A stretch of 55,128 bases of DNA from Streptomyces cavernicola (lineage in GTDB: Bacteria; Actinomycetota; Actinomycetes; Streptomycetales; Streptomycetaceae). Of the stretch, positions 51,131-55,128 are shown piece after piece. Location of the stretch: positions 1-55,128 of the forward strand of contig NZ_JASCIQ010000052.1 of assembly GCF_029968035.1 (NCBI RefSeq). Direction: 5' to 3'. The position numbers and the translations under genes were made by a program. The notes under the pieces were generated by a model. It worked only from the letters and a program-made list of their open reading frames with translations, did no database searches and was not told the DNA's origin. Position 1 is the first letter of the stretch, and the number at the start of each line of letters is the position of its first letter.

Positions 51131-52318
51131 TCACCTCGACCGGAGCGGCTCGGCGGTCTTCAGTGCCCGCATCGCGACCGCGCCGGCCAGCGGTCCCGGT
51201 GCCAGGAGCAGGAGTGCGTACTGCCAGCCGAACGCGTCGGCCAGGAGCGGGGTGAGCTGGATGGTGACGACGGTGAGGGCGAAGCCGATGGCCGTCTGGG
51301 CGGTGAGGGCGGTGCCGACGTAGCGCTGGTCGACGACCTCGCTCAGGGACGTGGAGAACACCCCGGAGTCGGCGATCACCGCCGCGCCCCACACCGCGCA
51401 GAAGACGACCAGAAGTACGGCCGGGGCGTCGACCAGCAAGGGGGAGAGGAGGCAGCAGGCGCCGCTGGCGAGCAGGGCCGTCATGGCCGCGGAGGGCCGG
51501 CCGAACCGGTCCGCGCCCCAGCCGCCGAGCAGGCAGCCGACCGCCCCGCCGATGCCCATGGTCAGGAAGACGGTCGTCCCGACCGAGCCGGGCAGGCCCT
51601 CGGCGCCGGACGTCGCCGCGAGGTACGCCGGGATCCAGGTCCACAGCGCGTACAGCTCCCACATGTGCCCGAAATAGCCGAGGTTGGCCAGGCGCGGGCG
51701 GCGCTCGGTGAACATGGTGAGGGCGTAGCGGGGGTTGCGGGCGGGCGCGGTCGGGGCGGCGTACGGTCCGACGCGGATGAACGCCAGGGCGACGAGGGCC
51801 GCGAGGGCCCCGGCCGTCGCCGCGGCGAGCAGCACGCCGCGCCAGGGCAGCCGGCCGAGGCCCGCGATGAGGTGGGGGAGCGTCGAGCCGAGCGTGAGCG
51901 CGCCGATGAGCACGCCCATGTTCCGGCCGCGCTGCGCGCTGCTCGACCAGGAGGCCATCAGCTTCATGCCCACCGGGTAGACCGCGGCCAGGCACACGCC
52001 GGTCAGGAACCGCAGGGGGAACGCGGCGGCCGGCCCGTCGACCGTCAGCGCGAGCAGCACCGTGCAGGCGGACGCCGCGCCCGCGCCGCACGCGAGGAGA
52101 CGCTGCGGCGGGAACCGGTCGGCGAGGGTGAGGGCGGCGGACGTGAGCGCCCCGCTGACGAAGCCGAGCTGCACGGACGCGGTCAGCCACACGGCGCCGG
52201 TGGAGCCGAGCCCCCACTCGCCGCGCAGGCTGGGCACCACGGCCGACATGGAGAACCAGACGGCGAGCCCCAGCACTTGTACGGCGGCGATCATGCCGCG
52301 TTGCGCAGCAGCGTTCAC
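51131..52318 (-). CDS. MFS transporter
   Basis: A 395-residue transporter with twelve hydrophobic helices. QVLGLAVWFSMSAVVPSLRGEWGL at the start, a FLTGVCLAAVYPVGMKLMASW segment and GCLLGGWGADRFGRPS (motif A of the second half) place it in the major facilitator superfamily, CynX/NNP-like. I chose GTG 52318 because GAGGGGAACC lies just upstream. The reading frame stays open further upstream through four 18-bp repeats that would encode a Pro/Arg/Ser leader, which is unlikely to be translated. It diverges from the PatB-type aminotransferase gene, so it may move a sulfur amino acid or related compound, but this is only context. Confidence 0.87.
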   Translation of the reverse strand: MNAAAQRGMIAAVQVLGLAVWFSMSAVVPSLRGEWGLGSTGAVWLTASVQLGFVSGALTSAALTLADRFPPQRLLACGAGAASACTVLLALTVDGPAAAFPLRFLTGVCLAAVYPVGMKLMASWSSSAQRGRNMGVLIGALTLGSTLPHLIAGLGRLPWRGVLLAAATAGALAALVALAFIRVGPYAAPTAPARNPRYALTMFTERRPRLANLGYFGHMWELYALWTWIPAYLAATSGAEGLPGSVGTTVFLTMGIGGAVGCLLGGWGADRFGRPSAAMTALLASGACCLLSPLLVDAPAVLLVVFCAVWGAAVIADSGVFSTSLSEVVDQRYVGTALTAQTAIGFALTVVTIQLTPLLADAFGWQYALLLLAPGPLAGAVAMRALKTAEPLRSR

Positions 52319-52326
52319 GGTTCCCC

Positions 52327-52398
52327 TCGGGCTGGGTCTGGGTCTCGGGCTGGGTCTGGGTCTCGGGCTGGTTATGGGTCTCGGGCTGGTTATGGGTC
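52327..52398. repeat. Four 18-bp tandem repeats upstream of the MFS gene
   Basis: Copies at 52327-52344 and 52345-52362 read TCGGGCTGGGTCTGGGTC; copies at 52363-52380 and 52381-52398 read TCGGGCTGGTTATGGGTC. The array begins nine bases before the MFS start codon and so lies in its leader. It is likely to vary in copy number. Confidence 0.85.
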
Positions 52399-52554
52399 TG
52401 GTCACGGGGCTGGGCCAGGGTCTGGGTGCGGTGCGGCCATGTCCGCGTACGCGTTTCCGCCTGGCGGTCCCCAACCCATCATCGGCCACCGGCCGGCCGA
52501 GCCCGGCCGCAGGGGTCCGCCTCGCTCTTGCGCCCCCGTCGCGATGGCAGTCCA

Positions 52555-53895
52555 ATGCTGAGGATGACTAGCGATGGTGTTGCGAACCCGCTCGAGCAGC
52601 TGTCCCTCGACCAACTCCGCAGGCGCCGCAGCATGAAGTGGCGGGCGCATCCCGCGGACGTCCTGCCGCTGTGGGTCGCGGAGATGGACGTCCCGCTCGC
52701 GCGCCCGGTCGCGGACGCGCTGCGCGAGGCGATCGACGCCGGTGACACCGGCTACCCCGCCGGTACCGAGTTCGCCGAGTCCCTCGCCGGCTTCGCCGCC
52801 CGGCGCTGGAAGTGGGACGGGGTGGAGATCGACCGCACCGCGATGATCCCGGACGTGATGATGGGCGCGGTCCAGGTGCTGCGCCTGATCACCGACCCCG
52901 GCGACCCGGTCGTCGTCAACTCCCCTGTGTACGCGCCGTTCTACGCCTTCGTCACCCACGACGACCGCCGCATCGTCGAAGCGCCCCTCGGACCGGACCT
53001 GCGGATCGACCCGCGGACGTTGGACGAGACGTTCCGGCGCCTCAGGGATCGGAACAGTCGCGGCAAGATCGCGTACCTGCTCAGCAACCCCCACAACCCC
53101 ACCGGCACCGTGCACACCCGCGAGGAGCTCGTGGCCGTCGCCGAGGTGGCCCGGCGGTACGGGGTGCGGGTCGTCGCCGACGAGATCCATGCCCCGCTCG
53201 TCCTGCCGGGCGCCGAGTTCACGCCCTATCTGAGCGTGCCCGGCGCGGAGGACGCGTTCTCGCTCATGTCCGCGACCAAGGGCTGGAACCTCGCCGGGAT
53301 CAAGGCGGCCCTCGCCCTCGCCGGGCCGGAGGCCGCCGCGGATCTGCGCCGGATGCCCGAGGAGGTCGGCCACGGCGCCAGCTACCTCGGCGTCATCGCC
53401 CACACCGCGGCCTACCGCCACGGGGACGAGTGGCTCGACGCGCTCCTCGCCGGGCTCGACGCCAACCGAGACCTCCTCGGCCGGCTCGTCGCCGAGCACC
53501 TGCCCGGAGTCGGGTACGCGAGGCCCGAGGGGACGTACCTGGCCTGGCTCGACTGCCGCTCGCTCGACCCCGAATCCGAACCCGAGCCTGAATCCGAACC
53601 CGAGCCTGAGCCCGGCCCCAACCCCGAGCCCGGCCCCAACCCTGAGCCCGGCCTCAACCACGAACCCGGCCCCGGCCTCGTGTCGGAGGAGGCCGGTACG
53701 GACCTCGCGGTCGTGACGGATCTGTCGGGCCCCGCCAAATTCTTCCTCGACCACGCCCGGGTGGCGCTCTCCTCCGGCCACATCTTCGGCACGGGCGGAG
53801 CCGGCCACGTACGCCTCAACTTCGCCACCTCGCAGTCCGTCCTGACGGAGGCGCTGACCCGCATGGGCCGCGCGACCGCGCACCGCACGAGCTAG
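52555..53895 (+). CDS. MalY/PatB-type PLP aminotransferase (C-S lyase)
   Basis: A 446-residue fold-type I PLP enzyme. MKWRAHPADVLPLWVAEMDVPLARPV at the start is the PatB/MalY signature. SNPHNPTGTVHTREEL, ADEIHAPLVLPG and the PLP-lysine motif SATKGWNLAGIK follow, with HVRLNFATS near the end. Such enzymes cleave cystathionine or cysteine conjugates. It is about 50 residues longer than usual because of a Pro/Glu/Asn-rich insertion (53569-53690, PEPGPNPEPGPNPEPG-like) between WLDCRSLDP and the C-terminal KFFLDHARVALSSGHIFG. The insertion falls in a surface loop, so activity may survive. ATG 52555 is the best conserved start, with no strong ribosome site; 52564 is possible. Confidence 0.88.
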   Translation: MLRMTSDGVANPLEQLSLDQLRRRRSMKWRAHPADVLPLWVAEMDVPLARPVADALREAIDAGDTGYPAGTEFAESLAGFAARRWKWDGVEIDRTAMIPDVMMGAVQVLRLITDPGDPVVVNSPVYAPFYAFVTHDDRRIVEAPLGPDLRIDPRTLDETFRRLRDRNSRGKIAYLLSNPHNPTGTVHTREELVAVAEVARRYGVRVVADEIHAPLVLPGAEFTPYLSVPGAEDAFSLMSATKGWNLAGIKAALALAGPEAAADLRRMPEEVGHGASYLGVIAHTAAYRHGDEWLDALLAGLDANRDLLGRLVAEHLPGVGYARPEGTYLAWLDCRSLDPESEPEPESEPEPEPGPNPEPGPNPEPGLNHEPGPGLVSEEAGTDLAVVTDLSGPAKFFLDHARVALSSGHIFGTGGAGHVRLNFATSQSVLTEALTRMGRATAHRTS

Positions 53896-53910
53896 ACCCG
53901 ATACCGAATG

Positions 53911-53944
53911 TGTCGACTCACTCGACATGTCGAGTGAGTCGACA
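53911..53944. promoter_or_regulatory. Perfect 34-bp palindrome before the HTH gene
   Basis: TGTCGACTCACTCGACA (53911-53927) is followed with no spacer by its exact complement (53928-53944). Each arm itself contains the inverted pair GTCGA/TCGAC. It ends 13 bp before GTG 53958, overlapping where the -35 and -10 (ATAGCG) elements should lie, so it is a strong candidate operator. Confidence 0.85.
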
Positions 53945-53957
53945 TAGCGTGGTCGGT

Positions 53958-54830
53958 GTGACCGAACCCAACGAAGCAGCACGCATCGCCGCCCTGTCCG
54001 AGCTCATCGCCTGGGCCGAGCGCCGGGAGCGGCTCAGCGCGGACCGCGCCGACGCCGTGGCAGCGGCCTGGCGCACCGGTACGCGCAACGTCGCCGAGCT
54101 GGCCCGGCTCGCCCGTGTCACACGCGACACCGTCTACGCCGACCTGGCCGCGAGGGGCGTCGACCACCGCTCGCGCGAGCAGCAGGCATCCGGCCCGCCG
54201 AAGGCCGGCGCAACGCCGCTGCGGGGCGACTCCGTGCGGACCGTCGCCAAGGTCGCCGACGCCGTCGCCCGGCCCGCCTCCACCCACGACCCCGACGATC
54301 CGCTCGTACGTGTGACACTCGCCGCGGCGCGCGCCCTGGAGGGCGTGGCCGACGTACTGGAACCGCCCACGGATCAGGGGCCCGGCTGGACGCCCCGCGA
54401 GACGCTGCCCGGTCTCGCGGGCGAGGGGGAGAAGATCGCGCACCACAGCCACCGGGCCCTGGCCGCCCTCGCCGAGCGGGGCGAGCTCGCCGCGAGCTCC
54501 GAAGACGAGCGGAAGGCCCTGCTCCATACCGGCCGCCGGGCGGTCGCCGACGGGGCGAGTGTCGCGCTCACGCTGCCGACGGGCGAGGTCGTCACACTCC
54601 AACTGGGGCGCGACGAGGCCGGGTTGACCACCCTGACGAGCGACAGCCCCCTCGTCACCGGGGACATCGACGGCCTCGACCACCTGGAGGCGCAGGCGGC
54701 CCTGCAGACCCTGGCCCGCATCGCCACCCGCCACCTCGCCGAAGCCGCCCTCACCGAACACCGCAAGGACACACCCCCCGGCACCCGCCCGCGCATCCGC
54801 ACCCGCACCATCCCGAGCAACGAGGACTGA
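53958..54830 (+). CDS. Helix-turn-helix protein, uncharacterised
   Basis: A 290-residue soluble protein. An N-terminal helical region (LSELIAWAERRERLSADRADAVAAAW) leads into a helix-turn-helix (NVAELARLARVTRDTVYADLAARGV, about 52-76). The rest is Ala/Glu-rich helical with a small beta segment (VALTLPTGEVVTLQLGRDEAGL). There is no signal peptide. No ribosome site precedes GTG 53958, and a -10-like ATAGCG is about ten bases upstream, so the mRNA may be leaderless. The 34-bp palindrome just upstream suggests autoregulation. The small gene at 54872 follows in the same direction. The family is not one I can name. Confidence 0.8.
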   Translation: MTEPNEAARIAALSELIAWAERRERLSADRADAVAAAWRTGTRNVAELARLARVTRDTVYADLAARGVDHRSREQQASGPPKAGATPLRGDSVRTVAKVADAVARPASTHDPDDPLVRVTLAAARALEGVADVLEPPTDQGPGWTPRETLPGLAGEGEKIAHHSHRALAALAERGELAASSEDERKALLHTGRRAVADGASVALTLPTGEVVTLQLGRDEAGLTTLTSDSPLVTGDIDGLDHLEAQAALQTLARIATRHLAEAALTEHRKDTPPGTRPRIRTRTIPSNED

Positions 54831-54871
54831 GAGACCGACAGCCCGCCCGGACGCCCACGGACCGGTAGCCC

Positions 54872-55069
54872 ATGAACACCCACCACCGCGACATCGTGGC
54901 CACCACCCTCGTACGGCAGCCGCGCCACGCAGACGCAGCCGACGAACGCTGGGACGAGAACGCCCGGTTCATCGCCGCAGCCCGCGAAGACGTGCCCGCG
55001 CTCGTCGCCGAGGTCCGCCGTCTCCGGCAGCTGCTGCGACTCAAGTGCCAAGAGCCCGACGGCAGTTGA
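54872..55069 (+). CDS. Small helical protein, uncharacterised
   Basis: A 65-residue protein. The central part (RWDENARFIAAAREDVPALVAEVRRL) is strongly helical and resembles short proteins found in Streptomyces phages and integrative elements, but no function is known. It follows the HTH gene by 41 bp with the same orientation. ATG 54872 is the only reasonable start; no good ribosome site is seen. It is the last gene before the poly-G end. Confidence 0.65.
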   Translation: MNTHHRDIVATTLVRQPRHADAADERWDENARFIAAAREDVPALVAEVRRLRQLLRLKCQEPDGS

Positions 55070-55088
55070 CGTACACCGACACGGCCGT

Positions 55089-55119
<31 letters not shown>

Positions 55120-55128
55120 CGGGGCGGG

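Noticed and set aside
52426..52554. N-terminal extension of the PatB-type enzyme
   Set aside because: Arg/Pro-rich and not like the family; conserved sequence starts after 52555.

Overview
The window is very GC-rich, is densely packed with genes that often overlap by an ATGA, and carries typical Streptomyces families (streptophobe, DUF6777, FHA-domain ABC transporter, SPW-repeat protein) and dispersed Streptomyces-type intergenic repeats. I read it as a piece of a Streptomyces (or close relative) chromosome. It is probably a contig end, because it stops in a run of 31 G. No rRNA, CRISPR array or transposase was seen.

About 3.1-32.6 kb is a steroid-ring catabolic island that follows the aerobic 9,10-seco pathway known from Mycobacterium and Rhodococcus. 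KstD (23897) and KshA/KshB (12460-14936) would open ring B. HsaA (two copies) with HsaB, HsaC and HsaD (22551; 27296-30749) would hydroxylate, cleave and hydrolyse ring A. HsaE, HsaG and HsaF (9584-12385) would convert the released hydroxydienoate to central metabolites. FadD3 (19729) would activate the C/D-ring acid HIP to its CoA ester, and IpdC, EchA20 and IpdA/IpdB (3109-6594) would open rings C and D. The last block diverges from two SDR genes in the same order I recall for M. tuberculosis Rv3548c-Rv3553. Extra SDRs, an alpha/beta hydrolase, a Baeyer-Villiger monooxygenase, a MaoC hydratase and an IclR regulator lie between them. Three genes of the island are broken: an SDR with an amber codon, a decayed FAD dehydrogenase, and a kstD remnant with most of its middle deleted. 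At the left edge (0.08-2.9 kb) a short operon carries a lipoprotein phosphatase, a luciferase-like F420 oxidoreductase and two small proteins, one of them Dabb-like.

The strongest unexplained signal is a 17-bp inverted repeat, TTCCC-N7-GGGAA, found seven times and only in intergenic regions of this island. It usually lies 81-87 bp before a start codon and often about 42 bp from a TAnnnT-like hexamer. I infer a shared operator for a cluster regulator. The ipd/SDR intergenic region instead carries a KstR2-like palindrome.

From 32.7 to 42 kb the content is Streptomyces housekeeping and signalling: a DUF998 protein, an MFS exporter, DUF6777 and streptophobe membrane proteins, a Ser/Thr kinase operon with an FHA-ABC transporter, and an unusual tRNA-Trp. 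From 42.3 to 47.9 kb is a dormancy/redox module resembling DosRS or OsdRK: a universal stress protein, an Acg-like nitroreductase, a GAF histidine kinase and a NarL-type regulator, with repeated GGGCC-N3-CGGACC boxes upstream. From 48 kb to the end are a duplicated-domain membrane protein, an SPW protein, a divergent MFS and PatB-type aminotransferase pair with expanded short repeats, and an HTH protein preceded by a perfect 34-bp palindrome.
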